A stretch of 64,000 bases of DNA from Dipetalonema caudispina (GCA_013365325.1 JABVXV010000027.1:1-64000), one strand, 5' to 3'; shown: positions 1 through 16,300, numbered from the stretch's first letter. Notes: a model not told the origin generated them from the letters alone. Numbers and translations are program-made.

Positions 1-115
<115 letters not shown>

Positions 116-900
116 CAATAGCAGTAATAACATATCGTTGTGCTTATTTAATTGCTCATTGTTTGCCTAGCTAGCTCAATACTAACCAGCTTGCCAAGTC
201 CATTTCTATTTCAAATGTCTGCTCATTCCATTCATTGCAGTCTACTTTCAAACTTCTATCTTATCATTCCATTTTTCAAATTCATTTCAACTTTTCATTT
301 TGTTATTTATAAATTTTTTTTTCTTTTTTTTTTAAAAAAATTACGAATTATATAAATATCAAAAAGTAAGAATACTCATTACATATATGTAATGAATAAG
401 AGAAATTGGTTATATCTATGCTAATTTTGTTATTTTTCAACTTATCTATCACATTTGAAGTTTTTTCAATTTTTCCTGAATTATTATTGCTTATTTTTAG
501 TATTCTGTTATTTTCCAGATTTTCTGAAATTTCTTCCATTTATTTGTTGCATTGAAATGAAATTGTATTTAATTTTCATTTTGAATGAATAATTTGTATA
601 CTTCCTCTAAGGTTAGAAAAAAAAAAAAACAAACATTATGATAGTTAAGCTAAGCAACGATTGCAACGGTGATATCGATCGTATGATCATCTTCCGCTAA
701 TATTTTATTCAAGAAAAAAAAAATCCATAAACTATCAATTTAATTTTGACCCATGTAAATTATCAATCATTTGGTTTGAATTGAAATGTTTCAGAATAAA
801 ATTGAAATATAGTTTGTTGATTGTCACTGACATCAGAAAGCATCTTCCGATAGATCGTCAATTTGTCATTCCTGGTGAAAGATTTATTAATCAGTCTATT

Positions 901-958
901 GAGAGAGAGAGAGAGAGAGAGAGATAGACAGACAGAGGCAGTGGAAGAGAGAGAGAGA
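901..958. repeat. GA-rich microsatellite
   Basis: Two GA dinucleotide runs separated by a GATAGACAGACAGAGGCAGT spacer. Confidence 0.9.
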
Positions 959-1719
959 ATTAACTATAAAAGTTCTAAGAATTTTTTAAAAGGTTAATCC
1001 GTGAACTATCAAATCGAATTGCTCAGAAAGTTTTGTCTACATTGCCATTTCTCTCTCTCTCCCTCTTTCTCTCCCTTTCTCTCTCTTTGTTGCCGGTACA
1101 CTTGACATCGGTCAATATATGATAATGATGATATGTAGTTAGTTTTTATGCTTTTAATAAAAATGTTGTATCGTTCAAAATGCCATAACTGAGAGAATTG
1201 AAGTTGAATTTCAAATAGGAAGTGATGAACATATAAGGAATGTTACCATAGCATTTCTTCAAAAATCTTACTAAGTTGAGTAACTTTACTCAAGTCTGCA
1301 AATATTAGCTGTAAGCTAAATCCACGGGAAAAATTTACTTTTGAGTTCCCTTTCCCTTATTTTCCGTATTTGATTGATAGCTTTCAGATCGCTCTCAGTA
1401 AGTTTTCTCCTACCTCTTAACATCTATTCAATAATCTCTCCTACACATTCCCTATCTCTCTCTCTCTCCCTCATTTAAAAGCTTAAATCTCTAATGCTAT
1501 ATTCTCATGTATCCATCTATTTTGCAATAGTGATGATACATAGCGTTCCGTGATATTACCAATCCTCTCAGTTTGCACAGTTGCATCGTTAATGAAACCA
1601 ACGCTAAAAACCGCTAACTCAAATTACATACCTTTATAATCAATCCTACTCTTTCTCTTTCTTTTTCTTTTGTAAATTAGTCTCGAAAATAGAATCCCTC
1701 TCTCGAAACTCTTTCTCTT

Positions 1720-1743
1720 CCTCTCTCTCTCTCTCTCTCTCTC
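1720..1743. repeat. CT dinucleotide repeat
   Basis: About 12 CT units inside a wider pyrimidine-rich stretch. Similar shorter CT tracts lie near 1050-1086 and 1457-1468. Confidence 0.85.
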
Positions 1744-3184
1744 CTTCTTATCTTGATACTGTTATTTATCTTTCATTTAAATAGCATTCATTTACCATTC
1801 TTTCTTGGCTTTTCTCCTCTTTCAGTCCAATTATAAAAATTTTCACTTTTTAAGGCTATTAATTTCTTCCTTATGATTGATTCCTAAAAATTTTATTTTC
1901 GAAAATTCTTTGAAAATTTCTTTTTTTTTTCCTTTGTAAATTCTGTTTCTAACAAAAAATAAAACACGAACAAAGTTGTTGTTTCTCCATTTTTTTCTCT
2001 TTTTTTTTTCTTTTATTTTAATAAATTTGCCTTTCTGTTATGGAAGCATAAATAAAAGAATGCAATAGTTAACAGCGTAAGCTCAATAATTCATCAGATT
2101 CACTTGGCATTACTCATTAATATCATTTTTTTTTATTGAACTTTTATTACTTCTTTTACCACCACATTATTTCCAATTTCTATCTGATTTATTTGGCAAA
2201 TTAAAATCGATTGTTTTTTCCTTTTTCTTTTTTTTCCTTTGCTAAATACATAAATTTAAACATAAATAAAATTGATTGTCACTTTCCCTTTTCTTTCCTT
2301 ATGTCTTTTGTAAAATGTTATATAATCATTCTGTTAGAAAATGGATGATAAAAACGAAGTGAAAAGAGTTGACAATTTCGCCTTTATTTTTGCCACCAAT
2401 TGAATTTTTTTTTTCCCCCCCCCCCTCCTGATAACAAGTATTTTGCAAGAAGTTTTCATGTAAACATATGATAGTTCTTTGTTTTGTTTCGCAAAAAAGT
2501 TGAGAAAAATGAAATTTGAGCAAAGGTTATTTCATCTCTCTTTTAAACTTGTCATATAATCAGAAGCATTTATTAAATTTTAATGAAAGTATCAAAATTA
2601 TTCAACTTATTGCTTTCTACTTACAATATTTCAGTATCATGTTATAATTATTTTATTTATCAGACTTATTTGTTCTTGTGTAAACCAAGATTTAACTTTT
2701 TTAAGATAGTATCATACTGTTACTTTTCTCATCAAAATGAAAATTAATATTGATTTAAAAGTTTATATCACTTGTTCTAAATAAAAATTAGAAAAAGAGA
2801 AGTATAATACTAATTGCTTTTTTATTTATTATATTTGAATATAGCGATAAGTATTTCTCTTTCTCATTTCATCGAATCATTAAGACTTAAAACCAAATTA
2901 ATCTACCACTTTTTGGAGTAATTTTTTAGTTAAGCTCGCCTTATCCCAATCCAGAAAATTGTTTTTGAATCCAAAATTGAAAAATAAGTTCATACCTCAT
3001 TAATTTCATTAAAATTAGATGTTATTAAATGATACATCATTCTTCAAGCGATATAACTCGTATTTTTCTCTTCCACATCGTATCACCAATTATTAACTTT
3101 ATGATACATAGAGATTTATAATAGTTATTTCATATATAGTAAGTCTTTATTAGCAGCAAATAAACCGACGTATATTTTGTCAAG

Positions 3185-3290
3185 TAGTTGAAGGACAAGG
3201 TCAAATATCTGAGGAATAAGGTTAAATATTGGGGAACAAGGTTGAATATTTGAAGAATAAAGTCAAATAGTTGAAGAATAAAGAGCATTA
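3185..3290. repeat. Imperfect 21-bp tandem repeat
   Basis: Four to five imperfect copies of a roughly 21-base unit built on TGAAGAAYAARGTYAAATA; one unit is a base short. The complementary strand reads as a hydrophobic heptad-like peptide, but the frame shifts between units and nothing around it looks coding, so I treat it as a non-coding minisatellite. Confidence 0.75.
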
Positions 3291-6200
3291 TTGAATTTGA
3301 AGTCAAATTGGTTGACAAAAAAGTGCTGATTCAAATTGGATAAATCTAATACAGATCACTTCTTGGTAAATATTAGAATATTATTTTTTGCTTTAAATGC
3401 AACTTTCCATTAACTAAATTAAATGAACAGGAAGATAATTTTTTTTTGGACTTACTCATCATAATTTAACATTAATTTCACGTCAATCTCAAATTTCATA
3501 TCCCTTCCCTTCCCTTTAAGCTATTATTGTTTATCTTCTCGAGATATTTATAATTTCGCATCACTTATTTCTTGCATAATAAAATTGATTCGAAAATGTT
3601 ATTCCTTTTTGCTTGTAACAATGAAAACATCATTAGAAAGAAATAAAAGTAAATGAAATTTACTCATCTTTTCCGCTAAGCGATTAGTCGGAAAAATATT
3701 CATACGTTGATGAATTTCTATCAACACCTGTTGTTCACTAACCTAGGTAGAATATCATTGAGGTAATTAGTCTTGGGCCTGTGCCTTGCCCTCTTTCACC
3801 GATTAGATGATCTGTTATTATTCATTCACATGCTATCTCTATGTTTTCACATGTTTCTCAGGATTTCTTAAAGATCAGATCGTTTCTTTTTTGAAACTAA
3901 CAAAAAAAAAAAGTAAACAGTTTAAAGATGAGGAAGTGAGATCTTCACTCAAGTTTTTGGCTACGCTTTAAAGACTATTTCTTTCTTTTTTTTTTCTTTG
4001 TTTTTTGACTTTATTGTTTAGTAAATACGAAATATTGACATTTGCTTTGTGTCTAATTTTACTTTAATCTTGCTTCAAATTAATTAAGTGACGATTTCAA
4101 TCATTATTTGTAAAGTTAACTTAAAGAGGTTATCTTTGCTTCTAGTTTAGAGGCCATGATTCTTAATTAATCCTTTCCGAAATAACGTTCGAAATCAAAA
4201 TTATGGATACGATAACTATATCTGAAGAGTTTCATATTTTTAAATCAATCAATATTGTTTTTTAGTAGCCTAATTTCTGCCATAGAATCTTGATTGAAAC
4301 ATTTTTTTAAGACTCATAAAAGAGAAAGAGAAAGAAACTTACTTTCTGTCTCTTCAACATTAGGCAATAACAGTAATCAACTTACCTCAGAGAAGTCGAA
4401 ATTTAAAGATAATTTCCGTAATACTATGGGATCAGTAACATTGATCCATTATTCAGGTCCATTATTGGTGACATTGTTACGGTTCTATATCCAAGTTTTA
4501 TTCCTTTTTTGAATACAATGCTATTGTTATTGATAGTTTCTGTAGTCCTCCAAATAAGTTTTCTAAGAAGTTAGCATAGAAATTTAGACTAATTTTAATG
4601 TAGAAAACATTAATTTTATTTTTACTACGATCATCAGAAATTAAAAAGAAAATCGGCACTAAGTATTAATACTTTCACAGTCTCAAAAGGCTTAAATAAC
4701 TGTTGTCCATTGTTAAACATTTTTCGTTTAATTTTTTTTTTCATGAAAATCGATAAGAAATCAATAAAATCGTTCAATATTTAATTGAGAATGATAAGAT
4801 GATAAAGTCTGACACATCTTTAGATGTTCGAAATGTTTTTGCATTCAGAAATCAGACTAGGAATACTAAGAATTATAGCTAAGGGTGAAGTAATATCAAC
4901 ATATTATCGAAGGAATTAAAAAAATATACGTATTCTAAATTTCAAGGTTACACTTCTATAGAATTTGATAAGTTAATAAAATTAGCAATTTAAATGTAAT
5001 GATGTTATCCAGAAAGTTTAGAATACACATGAACATATTATTTCTTATTATTTTATATAAAAGATAATAATATCGATTCAAATTCCAATTATATGCTGAA
5101 AATGTATTCTCTCGCGTGCTTATTGATATGTTTTTCAGATACAACATTCCATCTTTTAATTTGCTTAACAGAATTTTAAAAAATGAGACGAAAAAAATAG
5201 GAAGGTAAAAGAATTTCACTAATTCATAAGCATAGCAACAGATGTATCTAAAGTTTTCTATTTAAATGTTATCTTTTTCAAAACAAAAAAAAAAAAAACA
5301 ATACTTTCTTTGCAGAATTGCTTATGTTATGGATACTGTCTTCATTTTATTAATACTTAAGTTATTATCATGATTGCATTGAAAATTTCATGTAGAGCTT
5401 TGAATTGGGTGGAAAATGCTCAGTAATCTATCTATTTCGTTGTTACCATCATCATTGCAATCATTTTATAATTATCATCATTATTATCGTAGTAATTATT
5501 GTCCATAATTAAATGTTTCGTTTGCAAAATTAGTTCATATGAGATATTTTTAGATTATCATTCAAGTGATAAGTTTTAAAATTTAACCTATCGATTATCT
5601 TCTAGCGAGTAGAAAGTCAATCATAATTAGTTTCTGAAATAAATATTCAACCACTTATAATCCTGATAAGGTGAAAAATCGTGATGTGTACCATTTTTGT
5701 GATGTGTATGTTCGCATATGTACCATTTTCCGCAGGCATCCGAAATTGTATAGGTACGATGAATTTAATCAATCTGGAGTTCATCCACTCCATGCGACAT
5801 ATACATGTTAAAATGAGTTGATTGGAAAAACAACTCAACTTTCAGGTTTGGCCAATAAATATAATTCTTATCTCGTACTTAAACGATAATAATTTTTGAT
5901 GTCTTATGAAATTTCTCATTGAAAATATTTGGAACTTATGCAATTTTTATAAAGCCTAGAGAAATGTTAGTAATTTAAGACAGGTAATTCTAGAATTCAC
6001 TTATCAATTTGTGAAGTATTTTCAAATGCTTCCTTTAATATATTTGCTTTTCTTGTTTTATTTTGTTTTGGAATATTTGAAATTTTCCTTTTATTTTTTT
6101 TTTTTCTCAGTTTTGATGAAAAGTGTGCAAGGAGATAGAATGCCAGTTAGTTGAGGGATAATACATTCCTCACCTTCCCATCTCGAAGAAAACCAATGAA

Positions 6201-9200
6201 ACTTTGCTTTCAGGCAGTTTGTTTTCTTTCTTTTTATCCTTCTATCAAAGCAAGATGATTATCGGATAGCAGCTCAAATAGCTTAAATTCATACTTTTTC
6301 CAATTCCTTTTCATTTTCACTACTTTCAAAAATCCCTTCTTCTTATTGTCTCTCTCTATCTTACACATTCACTTTTTATCCATATCAGTTGGGAAATAAA
6401 TTAATAAACACTTCACCATAACTTTGCGATAACCTCTGTTTTCTCAATAAAAAAATTATTATGAATCCGTACTGAGTGGATAATCCTAAAAATATCTCTA
6501 TTTAAATATTTTATTAAGTTATTTTCAATATTTTACTCTTGATTCTTTATTAATAATGTAAAGAGTACTTATCTAATAACTACAAATAATCAATTGTTAT
6601 GTTGGAATTTGTTGACTCAATACCAAAAATATTGAAATCTTGTTGATGTGTAACTTGTCCTATAAATGGTGTGATAGTTGTTATAGGACCACTGGGACTT
6701 TTATTCACATAAAGCGAGAAATTAAGTTGGAAAGATTGCAGCTGCTCCAATCTCAAGATTAGACCAATTCAAAAGTGTACCAAAATTTAGTGATAAATCT
6801 CACATTAATAGTTTACTACTTCTTATGTACTTGATAATTTCTGACCGATTACTAATACTATCAGCTAAACCAATAAAAGTATTTCTAGTAAGTATTTGAG
6901 TAGAAATTCGAGATATTCAATTCTTTCAATTTATCAATTCATTGTTCGTCTTTATCCAATCTTGTTTTTTTTTAAAAAAAAAATTTCTAATCATAATATA
7001 GCAAGCATTAATATAATAATCCTTTCGCACGATAACAACGCAACACTATAAATATCACTAATTAAAATTACATATACAAGTCTATCAATTCAATATATTT
7101 GATCAATTAATCCCTTTTACTTTTGCTCTCACTCATTACGCTCTTCTCATTTTTATGATAATCTTTTTATTTGCTTATTATTACATCGTAAATTCTGAAT
7201 AATAATGACATTAATTATCATTTTCTCATTATAATTAGTGCTATAATGCTTTTCAACAATTCATTACTTTAAATTGTGGCAAATGAAAGAAAAGAAAGGA
7301 AAAGGAAAAAGCTGCCAATTTTTAAAAGCCAAATAATGATGCATTGAGAGGATGTTCAGTATTTGATTATCCACTTGTTCATCAAATAAAAGCCACGAAA
7401 CACATTGCTAGTCCCATTTCAAATAGATAAATGTGTATAGAATTAAATTTCAAGCAGTTTCTTTTCCTTCTATTTACGGTATCGTTCAACAATTTTACTT
7501 GGCCATTGCTCTTTTTTTTAGAATGGTAGCCAGAGATAAACATAAAGGACACATATAACATGCACATATATTCATTCGTCTTATTCATCCACTAAGAAGT
7601 GTAAAGCTGCTAAAATGCCTTTCTTATTTTTCTAATCATAGAAGAATGTGCCAAATGAAAAGCTTCAAGCCTAACTTTAAGTCTAACCATCTTTCACATC
7701 AAATACTCACCGCTCCATAATTCTATATTCTTTATTCAAATGTTTGGCCTTTTCTTTTCCATTCGATATTTTTTTTTTTTTTTTTTTTTTTTTTAAACAA
7801 AATATAAGGGAGGTATTTCAGTAGTCTCCCCGTTTCTTTATTTTCCCTTGTGAATTCTTCATAAATTAGAAAAAAAAAAGAAAAAGAAAAAACGAAACTT
7901 TTAAAATGACTACATCTGTTTTTTATTATCCAAACAACTAAAATAATATCTCATTTACTCTTTTTCAATTTAATTTAAATTAGTATTATTATCACCCACA
8001 ACAACATATGGTATATATGGATGTAATGTAGACGTACAATGAAAGTTCTCCATTACCAACACGATAATTAAATAAATAAAAATTTCTCGATAATTGAATC
8101 CAATAATTGAACTTCATTAATCCGGAAAGGAAATATGGAATGGATTGCAATTACTGAATAGTCTATTCTGTTGTCGGATACGATAGGATTAGAAATGGTA
8201 TTTCAATATGGTTGATAAGCGATATGTTCATGTACCGTAATGTATTGTTTAGAAAGTGTGATTTTGTGTTTGTGAAAAAAGTATAACATATTGTAATGCT
8301 TGTTATGTTACTGTTTCGAGAAAGTATGATATGATGTCGAAGTGGTATATATGGTAAGATTAGAGATTATGGTTATTGATACTTTGGCGATATCATATTA
8401 TTTTCATTTGACTAAACTAATGAGCAAATGAATTTCAGATTAACTGAATTGAAGCTATAAAGAGAACAATCAAAGTATTATCAGTTACTATTACACTAAA
8501 TAATCATTATTTTTATTGCTCTTTTCCTTTCAAAGCTCGAAAAAGCACAACTTTCCTAATCAACCTATCCTAGAACTTTGAATTCACCTCACTCACTGAT
8601 AACATCAAAGCTCGAAAGTCAATGAACACTCTTCAGAATTTATTTCACTTCGAATTTCCAGTTACTTCATCGACAATTCAACCTTTTCTACGTTAAGAAT
8701 TCAATAGAAGCACACTGAACATGGTATTTCGCCGATGTTCCGGAGGTTAATTTGTTTTTCGATAGATTAATGGTTGTACAATATTTTTTAGAATTGCTAA
8801 AAAACAGTTTTTAATTTCAAATTTAAATTTCAACCAATGATCAACTTATATCAATATTTTTTTACACAAATTTTCCACCCTTCTCATCGGAAATTCTCTC
8901 GATGATAGGTATCATCGCAAAATATGATAAAGTACCATTTGAATATCATTAATCATTCTTCCTTTGATATAATTAGCTTCAAATTATTCTTTGTAATGAA
9001 TTTCTCAGTCTTATTAAGCTTACATTCACCTCTGATACATGAAACTTCCTCTATGTTGAAGTTACTCATTTGTACACTATCCGTATTTCTTAGGTAAATA
9101 TGTACATTTCCATCAAGAATTAATCTCTTCAAATGTTCTGTAACTGAAACAAGTGGTAATGGACTAATACCGTTTTTTCATTAACAGTACTCTTTTTGTT

Positions 9201-12200
9201 CAATTTCATTTCACTGACAGATTCCAGCAGTTATACTTTGCAATAGAACTACCGTTCAGCTTACATACTGAGACACTAAATTTGTGTCCCTTACATCTGA
9301 TATATTTGGTGGTATATATTCAAAGATCTTTTTCAACTCCCATTTGAATTTCTTTTTGAGAACAATAGTTATGAAATTTTCATTCTTTCGTCTTTTATTT
9401 TTCAATTCCTGTACTATCTAGTAACTAATTTCCTCTTCATTTGGTCATTGCAAGAAAAATTAGCATTGAAAACATTGGAACCTTTCTTTTCTTGCTCTAG
9501 AAATAATGGAAAAGTGATAATGAGTATGACAATGAGATCACGAAAGCCTTAATGATTTTATAATACATATTTTCATTGTTGCCATTTATCCTTTTTGCTA
9601 AAAAAATTGAAGATTATACTGATTGCAGCAACTCAGCTAATGATGAATTTAATTCAAAAAATATTTGACGAAATGGCAAGTATCCAGTCTTATTTGTCCC
9701 TTTAGTCGTTTCCTTCATAACTGTTTTATTTATTTTCAGAAATTTTTGGAGTATCTTGTTATCATTTATTTTCCTTCCCCTCTAGAATTCTAAAAAAATT
9801 TTTAGATTTTTTAGAGATTTCTGCCCTAGAATTCTAAAAAATTTGAACTGATGATAAATGCAACCATTCTAAAAAATTTCAGAAATATGAAGAAACTTAT
9901 CCATCATTTAATTTGATGTTGAAATACATTTCATTATTATAAGTTTTCCACTTCAATTTAAACATCCTATCCAATCTAATGTCCTATCTTATCCACTCAT
10001 TGCACTTTATTTGGCCTGAAAGTTTGGGTCCTTTCATTTTCATTTTCAAAAGCTATGTGGGAAAAAAAATTTGACCATTCCTTCAGGAATTGAAAGTAGC
10101 TAATTTAAAAGTAATGAATGCATTTGATACCTCAATAAGGTTTTTAGTGAAATAATAGTTATCAGATTTTGATTTCAATTTTAAAATTTCCCGTATTTTT
10201 GTCAATTTTAAGCAACTAATAGATTCAAAAGATTTCTAATAATCCAATAGCTTTGCACGTTATGTTAATGCAAAAAGCCTATTGTGAGGAAACAGCAAAA
10301 TTTTCAAAACAAAAAATTGCACAGTGCGCATTTTGAATATAATTTTTTTTTACTTTTTGTTTTATGTATGCTTTTTTCAAACTGTACATGCCATATTTTA
10401 TTAAGGAATAAATTTTCGATCTTAAACCATCATGATATCTCAGATGAACAGGAGATTTTATCATTTCTTTTTCCATCTGGTTATTCATTTCTGTTTCATA
10501 TAACAGATGCCATTCAGTTATCAGTGAAAACAATTTTTTTTTTCTTTTTTTTTTGTTTTTGCGAAACAACTGATAAAATTTTAAAACGGCGGCGCTGCAT
10601 TCTTCAAAAGTTTCTTGTTAAAAAAGTATTCCAATACTTTTTAAATTTCATATCGTATATATTGCAATTTTATTTCTTTTTTAAGTTCTTTTTTTTATAA
10701 TTTGTTTTCCTTAGCCACTTTATGCTGCAAAATTTAATTTTATCCAAACCAAATCAAATTAAATAGACTGACCGAAAAGAGGAAAATTCAACACGATATA
10801 TTAAAAGTAATGTGTCAATAGCATGAAAAATTGGGAATTTCATTTTATCTTGGTTTTTATTTCATTAGGAAATAATGGAAAAAGTTCAGTCTATCCAGAA
10901 TTCTCAGTGATTCATTAAAATGAATCATTTTTAAAATATATGGAAAAGTTTTAAAAATTTCATCTCATTGTCGAAAAGAAGCAATAGGACCAAAGTTTTT
11001 TATAAGTGCCAATAAGGCTGCTGTTTTCATCTAATCCAACGATATAAATATTAGCCCCTTTAATAGCAAGTAAAATCATCGGAAATGAATTTTAGAGGAC
11101 TTCGAGAAATAAGGACTTAAAAACTTCAGAGATTTCGATGGGCGAGTGTTAGGACTCTACCGGTATTGCAATTGTGTAAAATTTAATACTCGAATTGTAT
11201 GAAGTGAGTTAAATTATTTTATTGAAACAGATCTATTTCAGTTCACTATTCACTTTACTTTATTTTCGATTGCATTTCATTTTCATTTTAGATATTCCTT
11301 CTTCTCGTCCATATTCATTTTTTTCATTTTTCGTTGAGATGTTCACTGAAAAGTAAATCCTTAATGTGAATTTGAGTTATTATGAAGAAGACAGTAAAAG
11401 TAGAAATGGATGGCATAGAATGTAAGCCATTTCGTCCAAATTAGAATAAAGCGGCAACATCATAATTCATTTCTTTAGCCTTGACTTGTCCTACTTTAGC
11501 TATCTTTTGTTAGTAGGCCTTAATGGGCCTATAGATGTACAAAGTTTTTCTCTCAAACCGTTTTTCATCTTCTTTTTTTTTTCTTTTTTTCTTTTCATTT
11601 GACTTAACATAGTTTTCCATCGAAGGAATTCGGAAAAAGCGTCAAATATTACAAGCATACATTCAGCAAAAGATGCTAATGGAATGGATGAATGCTTCGA
11701 GTTGAAATTTGTTGCTTGGATGCCATTCTCTCTTAATATTTCTCTCTTATTTCATCCCTCTTTTTCCTTCATTTCCTTTCCTCTTTTCATTTTTCTTAAT
11801 ATTTCTTAAAAAAATCACTTGACACGTCAAGCCAACTAAAATGAATTTTTGGAAAATTGCTGCATATCATTGTATGCCATTACCATTTATTATTATTATT
11901 ATCAGTTTCATTCCTACTGATTGATGATTGACATTTTTCAATGTTTTATAATCATCTAAAAATTCACAACGTGCTAATTTAAATTTGAGACTGTAAGTAA
12001 TTACTAATCATTAACGAAACATTTGATTTAATTACAAATAACTTCAAATAATAACTCTCACAAAGCATTTGCGATGCTGTGATTACAACTGTGAAAATGA
12101 TTAAACTAAGAATTAAATTTTAATTGTAATTTTGTCGTTTTTCGATTTAAGCAGGTCAAAACTGATTATCATATCACCGTAATGCCAAAAATATGCAAAT

Positions 12201-12792
12201 TATTAAAGTTATTTTATTATCTTCTCTCGGATGAGGAAACCTTTGCAATTCGGAAAACTCGGCGGATATTCAAAATAGGATAGAATATGTGCAAGCAATA
12301 CAAACTATTCCTATTTCCTATTCTATAAAAGCATTTTCATGATAAAATCAATTTGTCCAACGACATCAATCACTCTAGTATAACCTTCAATTATGTATAT
12401 TTCTCTCTACAGCCTCCCATCCCACCTATCAGATCTTATTTCCTGATTGACTTTTCAACCGGAAAATAAATTACCGATTGAAGAAATATGAATAATTCAT
12501 TGTGATACTTTAATGATTCTATTACGCCATTTAGCTACGTATATTAGACGTGAAACGTTAGTTAAATTAATATAAGATAGGATAATCTATTGGAGGTAAA
12601 GTTACGTCAAAAGGCCTTTCAATGGATATGATATGTTGAAGCATTAACACGTGTAACTCATTTCTAGGCTACCTAGCCAACAATTATGCAATCAGTGTAA
12701 GATGAGTAAGGCCTAACATATCTAAGTCCTAACAGAATATGGGTGTACTGGAATGTGTGAATGGTGTGTACACAAGTGTAGGTCTGTGTGTA

Positions 12793-12984
<192 letters not shown>

Positions 12985-13364
12985 GAATGCCTAGCACATT
13001 TCAACAGAAGCAATGAATTGGGTGAACGCATTTGTCAATTTTCCCTTGTTGTTTGGCAATAGTTCGATCTTGCTGGACTGTTTTAACTGTAATGTGTTGT
13101 TATCGATGATTTGCTTATTAGTCTGAAGTACGAATAACCTATTATTAGCCTGAAATTAAAAGTTGGTGAGACCGGTCGATCGATCAGTAGTTACTATTCG
13201 GTTCTTCCCATTGATTTTGGTTGATATTTGACAAATTGGTCTGTTCATATTCGACATCCCTAAAATAGTTACGTTGCAGTGCGTTGTTGATAGCTCAGAA
13301 AATTAACGCAGAAAAGCAGAATATAGTACAACAATAGCAGAGAGCAACAACAACGTCAAATATT

Positions 13365-16300
13365 ATGGAAGGAGGGGAACGTGGACGACAGTCTAATGCG
13401 ACAGCGTCCGTGAATACAGCGTCATCCGTGGAAGACAACTCCTCATATCTTGAGTTTTGTATGTAACTTCAATCATCTCTATCTTTTTTTGAATTCAGAC
13501 AATCTGAGTAGGTTTTCATTTTCACAAATAACTTACCTTTATATTCATTTCTTACATAATGGTTAGAATCAAGCAAGTTTTTTTCATTTAGTTAGGTAAC
13601 TTATCAAATTCATATCTCATGTCCGTTTTATTTCCATCCTTTCTTTTCCCATTTATTTTATTAGTTTGCATATGATTAGTTAGTTTCTTTGACTATTATA
13701 TTTCATTATATTGCTTATTTTTATCCTTCCAGTCTCACTGATTCATCCCTTCATCGTTCTTTCTCGAATATCAGTTACTGTCTTCGGGATTTCCACAATG
13801 TTTCATTATTGTGAAGTTCGATATAGACAAAGCAAACCTTAAAATTTAATGAATAGATTGTTGTTTAATAAATAGGTTAGATTACCGATAACACTATTAA
13901 CGTAGAGAATTATGTCGGAAGTATGTTTTCAACTCCTCCTTCATGACACTTTTATTCTAACGCTAGATTTAATAATATGTATATAAGTTTATCACTTCCC
14001 GTTCCATTACGTTAGCAGTTTCTTAAATTCGTTTTTTTTTCTTTTTTTTTTTTTTTTTAATTCAATTTCTTTCTTTCAAAGAAGAAAGGACTGGGAGTTA
14101 AGTCTTATTTTATTGCTTATATTTAGCTTTTGCTTGAGATAGAAGCTCTTCTTATTTTATGTATTAAACATAGGTGCGAAACTGTTTTACACCGATAGTT
14201 TGATTCATTCAATAGAGGTTATGTTAAATTAATTCCATTCTTCAAGGACATCAGAAAAAAAAGAAAAAAAAGGCAATCAGAAGGGTCGGACTCTTGGGAA
14301 GAGTTATTCTTCAAATCAAATAATTCTTTTTGACATAATATCCATATTTCTAGCCAAATTCTAAATGGATGAAGCAAACTTAGTGAAATTTATGCCATAT
14401 GACGCTGTATAAGTTATCGATTATTACTGATAGATATCTCTGTATGTGAATGATTATTTGCCAGTTTTTGAGGAAAACCGAAGAGAAATAGCATGATTGC
14501 CATTTCCTGTTCTTTTCCTTCCATTCTTTTATTACTGCAAAACGAAAAGCCTTTCATGACGTTCTGTTAAGACCATCAGGCACACACTTTGTGTTCAAGA
14601 ATTGAGTTCAATTTTTGCTGAAGGTATAATTCCTGATTACCTACAGCTATATTCTTGTACGTTACATTATATTCTTTAGAGTTAGGAAGTTTATGTGCAG
14701 AATTATGAGTGCCTCATCTTTGCTTTAAGCAAACATCTTTAGTCATTTTGAAAGGATAGGTTATGAGCTGATAGAGTGAGTAATGTCTGATTGAGTTGCT
14801 TGTGGCATTGCTCGTTTCTAAGTTAACACTATCACAGTTTATTAAGTCATTTTTCGTTCTCTGTTGGCTCTTGAAGTGAAATCATAACAGTTACTGCTGT
14901 TGCAAGCTAAGTTTCCTGCTGATTATAAAAAGATCAAAGTTCGTTGCTTCAATGTTTGTCTACTTCATGGATGTCTGACTTAGTGTCACGGTGACGTGAC
15001 ATTTGGATTCACCCTATACTTTAAACTGTTAATAATATTTCCCTTTCATCTATGCGATGTGGGTGGAATCTCTCTTTTGGCCCAAACTTAGTTTGTAGAA
15101 AATATGATACAATAGGCTGAAAGATCTCAACTGCTGCTTTTTTCTTATTCGGAATTATCAATATTCTCTTATTAATGACCGACAAATATTATGTTTTTAA
15201 TTTGTAATATTTTTGTTTTTAGTTTTTACATGGCTTTGGATACATCGAGAATAATTTATTTGAAAATACTCCGGATTGTTTTTCGCACTATAGAAAAAAA
15301 TTGACTAATTCAAAGATTCGATTTTTATTCTGGATTTCTTGATGTTTTATCCAATTTCAGTTCACGATTCACCGGCATCATCATCCCTTCCTTTGACGGC
15401 TAATAGCAGCACTCACACATCGCCAATGCGATCTTTGTCCAGTTCCTCTGGTGGATTATATATAAGTGCTCCCGGAAAGATTATTTTATTTGGTGAACAC
15501 GCTGTTGTCTATGGACGAGTTTGTTTCACTTTTCTTTTTCTTTCATTTCCAATTTATATTTCAGAGAAGCGTTTTGAGAAATTTTTCATCAGAATTTCAG
15601 AAGTCGCATGCTTTAATTTTAAAGCTTAGTTAAATGTCGAAAATATTAAGGTTAATTGTGGTAAGGAAATTCCATCTGTCAAGTATTTGTGAGTGTGCTT
15701 GAGAAGGAGACATGGAAGACTAAATTTTTTCATTATCCTCATAATTTCTACAGCAATCGACATTTCAGACGATCATAAAATGCTTAATAGGTGGAAAAGT
15801 GATTAGCAGTTATCCAGTTTATTTAATGCTGAATTTTTAGTCAACAACACACAAAATTGTGCTTATTTGTCGCATGCATTCACTAAGTTATCTGTATCTA
15901 TGTGTGCGATAAGAGAGGAAAATAATTCGTTTGTTTGTAAAGTAATGAATATTGGTTGAAAAGATGCAACACAATTTGCTTTTTTGTTGCAGACAGCAGT
16001 TGCCGGCTCTATAGATTTGCGCACTTACGTTAGCTTATTCACTTCGGCGGATGGCAGGATATATTTGTCGTTACCTGCTCTCGGTGTTGAAAAAACCTGG
16101 TTACTAAAGGACCTTTTAAGAGCCGGAGAACGTCTTTCTGGTATGTTTTTCATCATTTCTCCCTTCTGTATTAGAAAAATAAATTGAAATAGTAATTGTA
16201 TAGAAAACAACTAAATGTGAATATCTACAGTTATTTCTTGTACAATTACTATTTCACATGTGAACCCTGATTTTTATAATGTTTCTTCAAATGAGGGATT

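Noticed and set aside
10279..10700. Frames of 96-138 codons on both strands
   Set aside because: Phe/Lys-rich low-complexity translations of T/A runs without splice context or family resemblance.
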